From Elysia marginata (lineage: Eukaryota; Mollusca; Gastropoda; Plakobranchidae): a stretch of DNA of 36,745 nt. A program made the position numbers and the translations under genes. Positions 20,186 to 30,454 of the stretch are shown here, piece after piece. The notes under the pieces were generated by a model, which had not been told where the DNA came from, searched no databases, and was given only the letters and a program-made list of their open reading frames with translations. Location: positions 110,262-147,006 of the forward strand of contig BMAT01012846.1 in assembly GCA_019649035.1 (NCBI GenBank). The letters are read 5' to 3'. The stretch's first letter is position 1. Every line of letters begins with the position of its first letter.

Positions 20186-21560
20186 TTTCACTGGTGGCAA
20201 AAATATGAACAGCAACAGATAAACATTTAATTCATAGAATTTTGCGTGTGGTTGCCAGACTGTCTACCTTTGGTCTGAGTTGTTTTCTACCGTGCTATTT
20301 ATTAGAAGCACTGTTTAATATAATTAAAATATGAAATGAAATTTCATATTCAGTGGACTTTTATGATCTTAATGAAACAAAGTTGGAATTGTCAAGACTC
20401 TGTATATCTATATATACATGTTTATAACATTATATATTATAAATTTGAACCATCATAACCAACAAAAAAGACACTGGTGTCTTTATTTTGCGTTTCTAAC
20501 TATATCTGTACACTCTGTACCAATGTACAGCGCAGCTATGTCATACTACAGCTAGACTCATACTATGTAAAATATGCTGTATTGGTACAAGAACTCACTG
20601 TGAGAAATAATGTTGAATATGCACTGTTCTGAAGAAGAAAAAAAAACTTAACAGGGTGGGTGTTTGGAATTGCATCAATCAAGTAAAAAATCTGTTCCTG
20701 TATTTATATGATTTTAAATAATTTTTTGTCTGCAAATAATTTCATGTATTGCACTTCTTAATTCAATAATGTGGGAACTTACCTTTAGCTTTCTCTCAAC
20801 TCACTTTCAATGAGGCAAATGTCTGGCTGCAATTTTTTTTTAATTGCCAATTCCTTCATTTTTCTTTTCTATCATTTAAAAACATGTGGATTTTTAAAAA
20901 TATTTTTCAGTCTTTTCTGCTATGAAAAGAGATTTTTAAACCAAAAATGTTTTCATCAAAGCTGACATTATTTGATCTTTGACTGTTTGAAAATACTTAT
21001 TGTTTTATGTGTAACACCCTCTGAAATCTAGGTAAACTATTAAAAAAAAACAAATTGAGACTGCTAAGGGAAAGACTCAAGCACTTTTCTTTTACTGAAT
21101 TTTTACTTTTGTATTGTTTCTAAAAACAATAGCAACTTTTGATAACAATTGGTAATACAGGCGATTGGTTTTTCTTTCGTTTAACCAGGTTTCCAGTTTA
21201 AAGGTATGAAAAAGCAAGGAATAAAACAGAGTGTACTGTTGGTCTTTGTGCTAGCAGGTAAAAGCCAGTTCTACTAAGTCAGCTGATTTGAGTTTTTGGT
21301 ATTTTCAATATTAATTATAGAATAACAGGGATTTTGAAATCTCCTACATGTGTTAACGATTCTTGTCACTGCAATTTTTGTCAAATATGGATCATACTGT
21401 TACAATAATAAGTTGTACTACATGTTTTATGATATGATTATGAAGGCATTGAATAAAGGTAAAATAGCTCAAACTGAATTGTGGTGTGCCAAGTCTTTCC
21501 TTGTTTTAGTTTTTAAGGATTGTGGAGTTAATGAAACTGTCGAGTAAAGAGGTGAAGGTA
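20186..21560 (+). other. DUS3L 3' flank with candidate poly(A) signals
   Basis: ATTAAA at 20323-20328, AATAAA at 21220-21225 followed by a GT-rich stretch (GTGTACTGTTGGTCTTTGTG), and AATAAA at 21452-21457 are possible polyadenylation signals. The 21220 site has the best downstream element. Which is used cannot be told from sequence alone. No other gene is seen. Confidence 0.45.
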
Positions 21561-21723
21561 GAGGTTGGTTCCATCATTTCCACTAAATCTGATTAGTTTA
21601 TACGGCAGATGCTTCTCATGGTAATTAATGGGATAACTGCTTCACATGTCATGATGTAGCAATCCTGTTGAGGTGCAAGAGAAAAAACATCAAGTCTAGT
21701 GCACCCTGTCAAAACACAAGAAT

Positions 21724-22138
21724 TTCTTGAGTTACAAAATTAGTCGAAAGTTGTCAAACAATAAAAAAAAAAGTACATGTAACGTCTACAGCGATCTGAC
21801 AATACGCAGAGTAAAACTTATTATTGTACATGTAGGAAATGCTATCAAACAAAAAAAGAATAATACATGTGTCTAGAGTTTTCTGTCAATACACAGACCT
21901 TCTTGAATAATAATATCGAGTCAATAGCAATCAAACAGTAAAAGAATGAATTAAAACTAATGAGCCAAAAGCAATCAAACAATGAAAGAATAAATTCTAG
22001 ACTAGAGCAATCTTTCAATACAAGAGCCTTCTTGAGTAAAACTAATGAGTCAAACTCAAATGCTAGCAAATAATAAAAGAATAAATTGTACAGCAATCTG
22101 ACAATACGCAGACCTTCTTTGGACAGTATTACAGACAC
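21724..22138. repeat. Degenerate tandem repeat
   Basis: Motifs CAATCTGACAATACGCAGA, CCTTCTTGAATAA, TAATGAGTCAAAAGCAATC and AAACAATAAAAGAATAAATT recur about four or five times at irregular 60-110-bp spacing. The 97-codon minus-strand frame at 21845-22138 is produced by this repeat and shows the same internal periodicity, so it is not counted as a gene. Confidence 0.7.
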
Positions 22139-22313
22139 TTGTTAACACGGCACTTCATATCTGTGGATAATCTTTTTACTTCTTAGAATTTCAGATATTT
22201 GCTGGATTATCCAACCAGACAGATAGATTACAATGTGCTATGATATTAAATCAATCTGTACATGTATTAAAAAAGATATCATTTAACTGTGGCACAAAAG
22301 TTAAGCAATACAT

Positions 22314-22502
22314 TTGCAGGGAGAACTTATAGCAGTCCGAAAACCAGATAAACTTAACAACTCTGTCAAGAACCTAAGGCTAATAGCGCTCCTGAATACC
22401 ATTCAGAATTTGCTCTCAATTATTACTCTTCACAGATTAAGACAACAGGTGGAGAACTATACAATTTTCTTTAATGAAAGTGGCTTTCGTATTTACGCAT
22501 AA
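22314..22502 (+). pseudogene. Non-LTR retrotransposon reverse transcriptase fragment (RT fingers)
   Basis: Peptides VRKPDKLNNSVKNLRLIALL, LLSIITLHRLRQQVENY and FNESGFR match the first reverse-transcriptase motifs of LINEs (pattern PKPGK, NYRPISLL, NRL, QxGFR). Only about 60 codons survive and a stop follows the GFR motif. Key positions are altered (RLIALL for RPIsLL), so this is a relic. The clade cannot be assigned. Confidence 0.65.
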
Positions 22503-23464
22503 GTAGCCTGCTACAAAAATTAAAGCCAAAATCTTTAACAAAAGAAATATATAAAAATTATAGCCATTGGCGTGTCGCCTAAATTTTAAACCATCGACAG
22601 GAAAGTGGCACTGGATATTCTGGAAACAATTGTTTATACTGTATCAAAATGAGCTCAGAATACATGTACTTTGTTTTAATTGAATACGAAAAAATGGGGT
22701 CACAGAAAAAAGGTCTTTCAGTTTCAAAAGCAAAGACAACCAGCAGCCCACTCCTGTTTGTGACCTAGCTGTGTAGAACACGGACAGAGAGATGTAAATT
22801 ATATCATCCATAGTCCATGCATGTACATAGAACCCCTCCCACTCCCAGTGAGAATTGAGATGGCATAAATGACAATGCAGTTGATGCTGATCTTTTTTCA
22901 CGCAGATTAACCCATACAGTAAGTGCTAGAAAATTCCAGACTCTTTTGTTAATGTTGACAAAACAGATGAGATGTAATCTTATATGCACTACGCTTAGTT
23001 TCAACAGATGTCAGACAGAAACAAGGGGAAAATACATACAAAGTAGTGCCATTGATTGGAGACAAATAAGATGAAAGAATGAAACTTCAAAAAGTTGCCC
23101 TTGTTAAACTGAGAAACATCTTGACAGGACGTGAAAATTAAGAAACACCGAAATTACTCAACAAAAGAAAAACAAGTTTGAGGCTTTCCAGTGTTAAACA
23201 CTCAAGCAAATTTTGAACATCAACTACCTAGTAAACATAAACAAATCACGTTACAATATATGCCCTCTTTAATTATACACTCTTAAAACCCCGTGACTTC
23301 TGTTTAGGCATATTCTAAATCTACGGAGAGACGAAGAAGAAAAAAGCTGCATGTATGTCAAAGATGGTTACAAATTTCGACACCGGCATATCACAACTAT
23401 ATCAAGATTTATTCCGCATACCAAGATGCAGGCTCGCTGAAATTCAATAAAGGCCTCAACCAAC
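22503..23464. other. Unannotated intergenic stretch
   Basis: No gene or bounded element is recognised. Short frames on the minus strand (22644-22901, 22804-23004) have no known motif. The last 130 bases may belong to the LINE relic that follows. Confidence 0.45.
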
Positions 23465-23878
23465 TGAAACCCCAGGGAGACCATGTTACCCTAATGTTAA
23501 AATCCCTCCATTAGCTGCCTGTAAAATCTAGAACAGGTTAGAAAATCGCCCTTTTGTGTTTCAAATGTGAAACTGTAAACAATAAGGCCCCTGAATGTCT
23601 TAAAGACCTCATCATACCGTATACCCCATCCAGGCAGTTGAGATCAACTAATATGAATCTTTTTAAAGTTCCAATTATTAATTCAAAAGCTGAAGAAAGA
23701 GCCTTCTATACATATGCCCAAAAAAAATTGAAACTCCCTCCCCAACGTATTGCGGGCTATAGGGTATTCTCACTAACACGATTATTGACAGTTATCTGCC
23801 CTTGGCAATCGAAAGTTTATATTTCTATACAAATTCCATAACTCCCAATTAACTTGGTTGTGTTTTCTTCCTTTTAGA
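23465..23878 (+). pseudogene. CR1/L2-type LINE ORF2 C-terminal relic
   Basis: Broken frames read LKSLH, LPVKSR, then KAPECLKDLIIPYTPSRQLR and EERAFYTYAQKKLKLPP. This is the post-RT region of CR1/L2-clade LINEs, whose pattern is LKSLHWLPV, APxYLxDLL, YTPSRxLRS and RAFSYAAPKLWNSLP. Stops at the Trp of LHWLP and elsewhere show it is dead. The 3' part continues after an insertion, at 24603-24797. Confidence 0.8.
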
Positions 23879-24602
23879 GCACATAATTATGATAGAGGTG
23901 GGTTTTTTTTCTCCGAATGTGCTTTGTTGTTGAAATAAAGAGGAGGAATTTTGTAGATATTTAGAGGTTAGAAGGCATTCAGATTAGCCATGTCTTAATG
24001 CACTGAAATTTACAGTGCATTCTTAAGGGCTAAGATGCACCGTCGCAGTCGTTCTCAGTAGACCCGGGCTCAGATCTAGATAGATCTATCAGTCTATGAG
24101 TGTAAAGAACCCGCTTTAGTGAGCTAGACAGACCAAATAGCCTCTGTTATGATCTTAGATTTGGGGTATTAGACTAGCAATGCTCATCTACGAGATTCTG
24201 GGACTTTTTATCTCGTCGTAGAATCAAGTTCCATGTGGTGACAAACGGAACCGCTGATAATTTGTCTTTTAAAAAGAGTTGCATTAATTTGACTATGCAG
24301 GCTTTTGGTAGGGGGCGGGGAACTTGAAGAATAGTATATATGGGCCTATAACTAAGCTTAAGTTGCATTACAAATACCATTCGTGATTATTATGTTTGGA
24401 TCAGATTCCCAAGTTGTCACAGATACACATACAACTATACATTTTCTATCGAACACCAACTGCGGCTGCTTGACCGGAACTGGCCAGCAATTTTCGAATA
24501 AAACACAAATCTCCAATTTCGTTTCGGTGGTGAGAATACCCTATAACACCAGGACGTTTATTTAAAAAAACAACTCAAGACCGTTGAAGGCACATAATTA
24601 TG
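23879..24602. mobile_element. 699-bp insertion with 13-bp target duplication in the LINE relic
   Basis: GCACATAATTATG occurs at 23879-23891 and again at 24590-24602, and LINE-derived sequence in the same orientation lies outside both copies. The material between them (23892-24589) therefore looks like a later insertion with a 13-bp duplication, the length usual for L1-type retroposition. No poly(A) tail, terminal inverted repeat or coding region is recognised inside. The inserted family is unknown. Confidence 0.6.
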
Positions 24603-24797
24603 TTTGCACTTTCTTATGACGGCTAGGGCTATCTTGATGTCTTTTCCCCCCTTGTCTATTGCAAGTTTGAAATATGAAAGTAAATTATATATGTGATGTA
24701 ATGATTTAATGTATTTTGTAAAAAAAAATAAACAGCGCTTAGAGCCCGTTTGGGGATTGGGGCTGAATAAACACACTGTGTTATTATTATTATTAAA
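24603..24797 (+). mobile_element. LINE 3' tail ending in (TTA)n
   Basis: The segment TGTATTTTGTAAA, AACAGCGCTTAGAGCCC, GTTTGGGGATTGGGGCTGAA and TTATTATTATTATTA is the typical 3' UTR end of CR1/L2-type LINEs: a GCGCTTAGAGCCC stem followed by a trinucleotide microsatellite tail. It is the missing end of the relic at 23465-23878. Confidence 0.7.
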
Positions 24798-25074
24798 CCA
24801 ATCCATCAAAACACTACAAACAAGCAGACTCTCCACGAATATTCGGAAAGGTGCCGCCAACAGTGGCTAATTGTAGCTGGAATCAGCCTTCACTTGTTGT
24901 TTTCAATTGAAGTTTTATAGTTTTAATAGGCCTATTACATGAATTAACGAAATAACTCTATTCAGACTGGGTGAATAAAAATGCAATAGAGATTCACTCA
25001 GTAATGATCGAAAAATTTAAGATACATGTATAAAAGTTGACAATGGATTGAAGCAGGCTTTAAAAGAAAATGGC

Positions 25075-25150
25075 CGAAAAAGCTTGATTCGAACCCAGAC
25101 TTATCGAAGCTTTGGCACCAACTGCCTCGTCGCTCAAAGACACATAGCTT
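25075..25150 (-). mobile_element. tRNA-like SINE head fragment
   Basis: On the minus strand, GAGCGACGAGGCAGTTGGTGCC (A-box-like, about 25135-25114) is followed about 30 bases later by GGGTTCGAATCAAGC, a near-consensus B box (25097-25083). The body beyond it is not recognised. The acceptor stem does not pair, so it is not a tRNA gene. Confidence 0.5.
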
Positions 25151-25439
25151 ATTCCATGTCTCCACTACAAAAAGAACATTCAGTCGCTTAGAAAAGGCTT
25201 AGCAAAGACCTTCGCCATGAACCGTCTTTTCATAAGAAGCAATAACATTTAAAGAAGCGTGGTGGCGACATTTCTTGGTAGGAAAACCCTTGTAAATCGT
25301 AAAAGTATTGTGAATTGTTCTTAACTATTCACTCTAACTTCGAAGATCAGATCCCTTAACGAGTAAGGTTCATTTCAACTATACATATAAACTTAAACTT
25401 ATCGCTCAGAGTTAGTACAGCGCCAAAGACTAAGACAAG

Positions 25440-25815
25440 AGAACATTCAACAATTGGTCAAAACCACGAACTGACATTTACGTTCAATCAGGATATTGTG
25501 CTGAGGTCAGGAACAGAATTGCTGTACTTGGAAAAACGAAGAGACTACAGCTGAAACAATAATTATATAACAATGTCATGCAGGCACACCAGGAAGCAGC
25601 GGAGATGTATATTCTACTCAAACGAAGAAAGAAGAAAACAATTATATGAGAAAAAAGGAAATCATAGAAATGGGGGAAGCGTTACATCAAACTTTAAAAA
25701 ATAGTAATAATGCCACAACAAGCAGGTCATAGAAAAATCAAAAGCAGATCTCGACAGCGCATACACAAAAGAACAAGAAAAGTATGTTAGGGAAATGTTT
25801 TTAAACACAGTAAAA
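25440..25815 (+). pseudogene. Possible LINE linker-region relic (+ strand)
   Basis: Frames read EVRNRIAVLGK, then after several stops KADLDSAYTKEQEKYVREM. An EVRNRFxxL motif and a Lys/Glu-rich coiled segment usually lie between the endonuclease and RT domains of RTE-like LINEs. Stops and a break near 25565 show decay. Similarity is short, so the call is tentative. Confidence 0.35.
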
Positions 25816-25949
25816 CACGAGCTCACAAAAGTATGATTAAAAAGTAATTTTCTTTATTTGTTATAGGCCTAACTCTTGATGCGGAAAAGATGTAAACTAT
25901 CCCCTTTTTTATTGAAGAGAAAAACACCGGTGTAATTTTTTTATTTGCA

Positions 25950-26880
25950 TTTTTTAAATGAGGAACTTCATTTCTGTCTCTTGTCTATTCTAAGCCAGAC
26001 CACATGTTCAGCCCGTTTCCACTACACCTTGTACCCCTGTTCTGCTTCTTATTTCTGTGCACTTTACTTGGTAGGCTCTAGACTACTTTATCTTTTATTT
26101 TTAAATTAATTGTTTTTCTTTCCACGACTCTTTGTGATGTCCTCAGTTTCTCTCGCATTGCTTTTGTCAATAATCATATTAATTTTGACAACCATACGTC
26201 ATAGCGGGTAGAATAGACTGGACGAAGATTTGCCTCTTTAGCGATATGGGCATTCCGTTATCTGAGAATACTTCTCTATTCGTTACAAAACAGCTCCATC
26301 CTGCCCTGATTCTACATTTTTTATCTCTTCTTTCGAGGTCTCTATCGGTATGTTGTTTGACCAAGGTAGCCGGTACCTGCAGTTTTCAACTTTCCGGTTT
26401 CTACGTTTTCGATGATATATTTGTTTAGCCTGGACATTTTGTCATGTATTTTTTATTTCCTTTGTGCATTTTTAGCCCTACAGCTATACTGATGATACTA
26501 AAGGTATTCATTTGTATAAAATTTACATCTGCTGTGGTGTGTGAGGAGTGCTACACCATCTGTAAATCTTAGGTCTGTTAGGGTTTCTTTGTCTATATTT
26601 ATAAATTATACCATGTGTCGAACAATAAATATCTTCGATTGCAATCGTTACCAGCTTTGGGGAGATTGGGTTTCCTTGCCTAACCTCTCTCTTTATAAAA
26701 AATGGTTCTGGCTCTATATTGTCGATATGGGCGCGAGCTGTGCCGTTGCGGTAAACCCTTTCCAGAACTTTTACATAGTCTTCTTTTATATTTGTTGAGT
26801 GTTTCCCAAACAGCAAAGTGTAGAGCAGAGTCAAATGCTTTTTCGTTGTCTATGTAACCTACACATTTAAAGTATCGTAT
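25950..26880 (-). pseudogene. RTE-like non-LTR retrotransposon RT relic (- strand)
   Basis: On the minus strand, in order: YIDNEKAFDSAL (RT motif A, with the catalytic Asp of the DxxKAFD pattern), VLERVYRNGTARAHI and REVRQGNPISPKL (motif B, pattern KRGVRQGDPLSPKLF). Then come TPQQM after a damaged FADD-like motif, RAGWSCFVTNREVF, QSILPAMTYGCQ and KAMREKLRTSQRVVERK. This is the arrangement of endonuclease-reverse transcriptase LINEs. Frameshifts separate the pieces and the FADD motif is lost, so the copy cannot be active. Confidence 0.78.
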
Positions 26881-28459
26881 TCATTTACATATGAGAGCTC
26901 TCACAATTGAGCATGCGGATTTATTTGGTAGTTTTGTCCATAAAAGATTACGCGGTAGTAGAAAATATACTTTTTTAGTTATAGGTACCTAAACTTGGCT
27001 TATTGTGTTGATTTTTTAATCGAATGCGAACATTAATACGATTTGGTATATTTGACAACGTATAACTTCCCAAGATATTTTCCAGATAAAGACCCCTTTA
27101 CATAACACTATGAAATTTTGTTATATAACTTACATAGAAGCCTAAAGGGACATGTTACAACACAGCTATTTTCCTTTGAGTCGCAATGCAGTGGGTGCAA
27201 AGCTATTTTTTAAGTCAAGGGTTCAGCTGATGCCAAACAAGCGCAAGTTTTTTTCCGGCCATCTTCACTTAGATGTACTCGTGCATGTATGTTGGCCTAC
27301 CTATGTAATTATGTATCAGTATCGGAAACCACTTGTGCGTTCGGTGTTTGAAGTGAAAGCACTGGAAAGATAATTTCCAAACAATTTTTTTTCATGCATA
27401 GCATGTAGTTTATATTTAAAAAAAAAACCAAACAACTGATCCTATTTTTATCAGCATTGTTGATATAGGAGATTAGAAATTGTGGCGTCGAAATAGTCTT
27501 TTTTTAAACTAGCTTTTTCGACAGGAAAAAAAAGAGAAAGAAAAACGACAAAGACAGAAGAGACAGGCAGCTTAGATGACTAGTTTGACGGCTTCTTTAA
27601 ATCGATCAAAATGTTTACAAACCAACATAAAGACCTGGGCCAGAGATAATTTGTCTAATCTTTGCCCAGGCTACACAATGACCTGGCAGGACAGTCTAAT
27701 TCAGCAAATTCAACGTGAGAAAAATCATTAGCCAATGAAAAAAACATGTTGCAACCTCAGCTGTTCGAGCTCCTCACTCGGTGCCCTGCCTTGCAGGAGA
27801 CAACGGACCGATCTGATCTGGAAAAAAACCGGTGCGTGCAGCTAAAGAAAAGCTAACAACAACTGCTTGTCACACCCTCAGTCTCAAGTGAAGCAACTCT
27901 CTCATGCCCATCATAATATTGTCTGCTCTTCTGTATCAGTTTCTTCCGAAACTAAGACATTTATTCTGTCATTTAACCCTTGTAATATTGTCCTTTCCTT
28001 TTGTTTCTCACATCCACCAACCTCTTTCTCAATTAGAATAGGAATAGGTCACTAATTCTAACATAGTCACCATAGCACGAGATACGACGCAAACTTTTCG
28101 GCAAATGGTGACGCTTGGTCAGTCCAATAGGGACTGGGACAGGGGATGTGCCTCCTCGCGACTCAGTGGAGCGGAGGGAATAGCAATGATAACAACAAAA
28201 CTAATATGAGCTTTCTTAGGACTTCTTTGACATAAGCTGTTGTATCTCCTACTTTCAATTTATGGTGGTTTTTTTAATCTCATTAACCAACCGGGTCATT
28301 TTACACAATCAAAAGGCACAGGGAAAAAAACGTGAGAAAAATCAATCAATTATTATGCTATATAGGCTATGGCATACGTGTTTTTGCAAGGCACTGGGTG
28401 CCGAAGCTACAAGTCGAAGATTTGAATCATATTAGATAAAAGGCAAGCATTGTACTTGC
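26881..28459. other. Unannotated intergenic DNA
   Basis: No gene is recognised. The stretch around 27780-27830 and 28080-28190 is more GC-rich and could hold a promoter or the missing first exon of RMDN1, but no start codon with a matching donor was found. Confidence 0.4.
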
Positions 28460-28488
28460 CTACTTCTATCAAGACTTGATAGAAGTAG
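28460..28488. other. Perfect 14-bp inverted repeat, 1-nt loop
   Basis: CTACTTCTATCAAG at 28460-28473, A, then CTTGATAGAAGTAG at 28475-28488. There is no T-run or flanking target duplication. It may be an abutted pair of transposon ends or a hairpin. Confidence 0.85.
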
Positions 28489-29279
28489 TGTAAATTTCAT
28501 ACCTCAAAATCTCTATAAATGTTTTTTGTACGTTTGTTATGATAGGCTGACGTCGACAGTTCAATCTGAGGGGCGGAGCTAGAAATAAAAAAAAAGACAA
28601 CAGCAAATTTCAAGTAACGAGCCCCTTCCACCCCCCCCACCCCCACCCCACAATTCAAAAGCGAATACAAAACAACACAAAAATATAATAACAAAATCCA
28701 AAACAAGCACACGTCGCCGTTAATCATGTGAGTAGATTCCCTTGAATCATCCCTTGACACCGTGACGCCAAGTGTCCAAATCTAGCCCAGACTCTAGTTT
28801 TCCTTTCTTTCTTAGGGATGGCGACGATCTCAAGAAGGGCTATCAGGATCATTGCATTATCATACCGGTCATCTTTAGCTCGGGGTGCAATCAAGGCGAG
28901 GTCAAAACTTAACTCGCAAAATGTAGGTATCAATTCCATTCGATGACTACCTTCAAGGGTTAGTCTTACACCGCCGAAGCCAACTCAAGACTTGTTATAA
29001 TATCTTTTTTCTTTTCAATGTAGATCTAGATAAAGGTATGCCACCATTACCACTGAACCGTCAATAAATAATCCACTTGTAAACTCTTTTTTAACAGATC
29101 CTTTTTTTGTCGTTGAGAATTGCAATATCTTGAGAAATTCCTGACCAGTACAAAAAGTTCATTGCAATCGGTATAAACTACAGCAAAAAGAAAGGCCTTT
29201 TGGTGGACTGCTATAAAATAAAGATCATGGACTTTGATACAAATTGCAGCTTGAAAAATTGGGTAGAGCTAGAGAAATA
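28489..29279. other. Unannotated intergenic DNA
   Basis: Contains a C-rich patch (CCACCCCCCCCACCCCCACC at about 28627-28646). A 71-codon minus-strand frame (28724-28939) holds IPKKERKTRVWARF, only faintly like the N-terminus of Harbinger transposases. Nothing can be called. Confidence 0.4.
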
Positions 29280-29375
29280 CAGTCGACTCCACTTAAGTCA
29301 ATGCTGCATAAGTTGATTTTCAATCAAGTTGATCTTTTTCCTTGGCCCCTTCCCATTCGGATTTAAATTGCCCTA
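29280..29375 (+). mobile_element. Solo end of the CAGTCGACTCC element family
   Basis: TA at 29278-29279 precedes CAGTCGACTCCACTTAAGTC. The next roughly 80 bases match 32273-32350, including TTTTCCTTGGCCCCT. No matching right end is visible downstream, so this is a truncated or internally diverged copy. Confidence 0.7.
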
Positions 29376-30084
29376 TAAATTCCTAATGCTAAATTTAGCT
29401 GGCCTAGATCTACAAGGCAAGGCTTGCCTTGCAGCAAGTCAAGCCGCGCCTGGCTTCCCCCAAAAGCACAAAAAGCAACGAAATTCGCTTAAACTGCAAA
29501 TTTATGTAAATTGTTCAATGAATGCATCATCGTGCATATTTAAACACAAACTACTGTACATAGGCCTACTTAGTACTTTTGTACATTGATCTTTTAATGA
29601 GCACCGTTTATGAGCCGCTCAATGAAAACAATCTGGGCACAAGCCACCATCGGTTTGCAAATGACTGGAACTTAAGCTGGACTAAAAAATTTTTTCCTTT
29701 CAAAAAAAATTTTGATAGGTCAGTTCTGAAAATGAATAATGCATCATCATTCTGCATGAACCGGCCATTAAAAGATACATTGCCATTTTATTGCAATTAA
29801 CACCGCGTCACTCTGTAGCAATTAATGTCGCATTAATTATTACATCATCACTTTGTATTTAAGTTATCAAAATAGAAAAGGCCCGTATAGGGCTAGTGTA
29901 TATAGATCTAGATCGAGCCCAAAACCGCTTGTATCCCATTATTGTAGCTAACACACCCAGTTTGAGTAGGCAGATACATACCAGACTGAGCAGATTCAAC
30001 TCTTTATTTCAGATTATTGCTGAACGGCAAACCACAAATTACAAGCACTGCCTATATAAGTAACTAGTGCTCATTTTACTTGTG
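29376..30084. other. Unannotated intergenic DNA
   Basis: No gene is recognised. A short palindrome (CAAGGCAAG, G, CTTGCCTTG) lies at about 29413-29431. Short frames at 29329-29589 and 29579-29800 show no known motif. Confidence 0.4.
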
Positions 30085-30215
30085 GGTGGACTGAGGAAAG
30101 TGTGCATAAATTGCTTTCCCAAGGTATTTTTAAATCACATTGTGAACTGTGGTTGGGATCCAACAGGCTACCGCTGGATGGGTCCAGCGCGCAAACCACT
30201 GCCTCATAAGTGTTT
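30085..30215 (-). mobile_element. SINE fragment, tRNA-like head
   Basis: On the minus strand TGAGGCAGTGGTTTGCGCGC (A-box-like) is followed by CCTGTTGGATCCC (degenerate B box), then a body with CCTTGGGAAAGC, as in many invertebrate tRNA-derived SINEs. It lies about 150 bases upstream of the first visible RMDN1 exon. Confidence 0.5.
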
Positions 30216-30369
30216 GTCACCATTTTTATTTCATTAAAACATAGTTTCAAATATGTGTTATAATCTGCAAAATCTGTTTTTAGTATGGATTAAATAGAAA
30301 AGATTAAATTCAGACCCAAACAACATCTATCCCAAGTAACACATATTGCTGTCCTGTTTTACTCAACAG

Positions 30370-30454
30370 AACACTGCTACATCGAAGAGTTTCTTTAAAC
30401 CCTTGCTGACTGCACTATTCCCCGTGATGGCTGCTGCTGGAGTGAGTTCTCCAG
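30370..30454 (+). CDS. RMDN1: RMDN1 first visible coding exon
   Basis: The acceptor CTGTTTTACTCAACAG suggests a preceding exon. It encodes NTATSKSFFKPLLTALFPVM and AAAGVSSP, ending CCAG|GTAAGA in phase 1, which joins exactly to the AA of the next exon (Glu). An internal ATG at 30427-30429 could serve as start if no upstream exon exists. The hydrophobic segment resembles the region before the TPR domain in RMDN1. Support is phase and hydrophobicity, not strong sequence identity. Confidence 0.62.

Noticed and set aside
26241-26834. Plus-strand frames at 26246-26428 and 26541-26798
   Set aside because: They are shadows of the minus-strand reverse transcriptase relic.
28724-28939. 71-codon minus-strand frame faintly like a Harbinger transposase N-terminus
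   Set aside because: Only a short Arg/Val/Trp patch is suggestive; no continuing domain, so not annotated.
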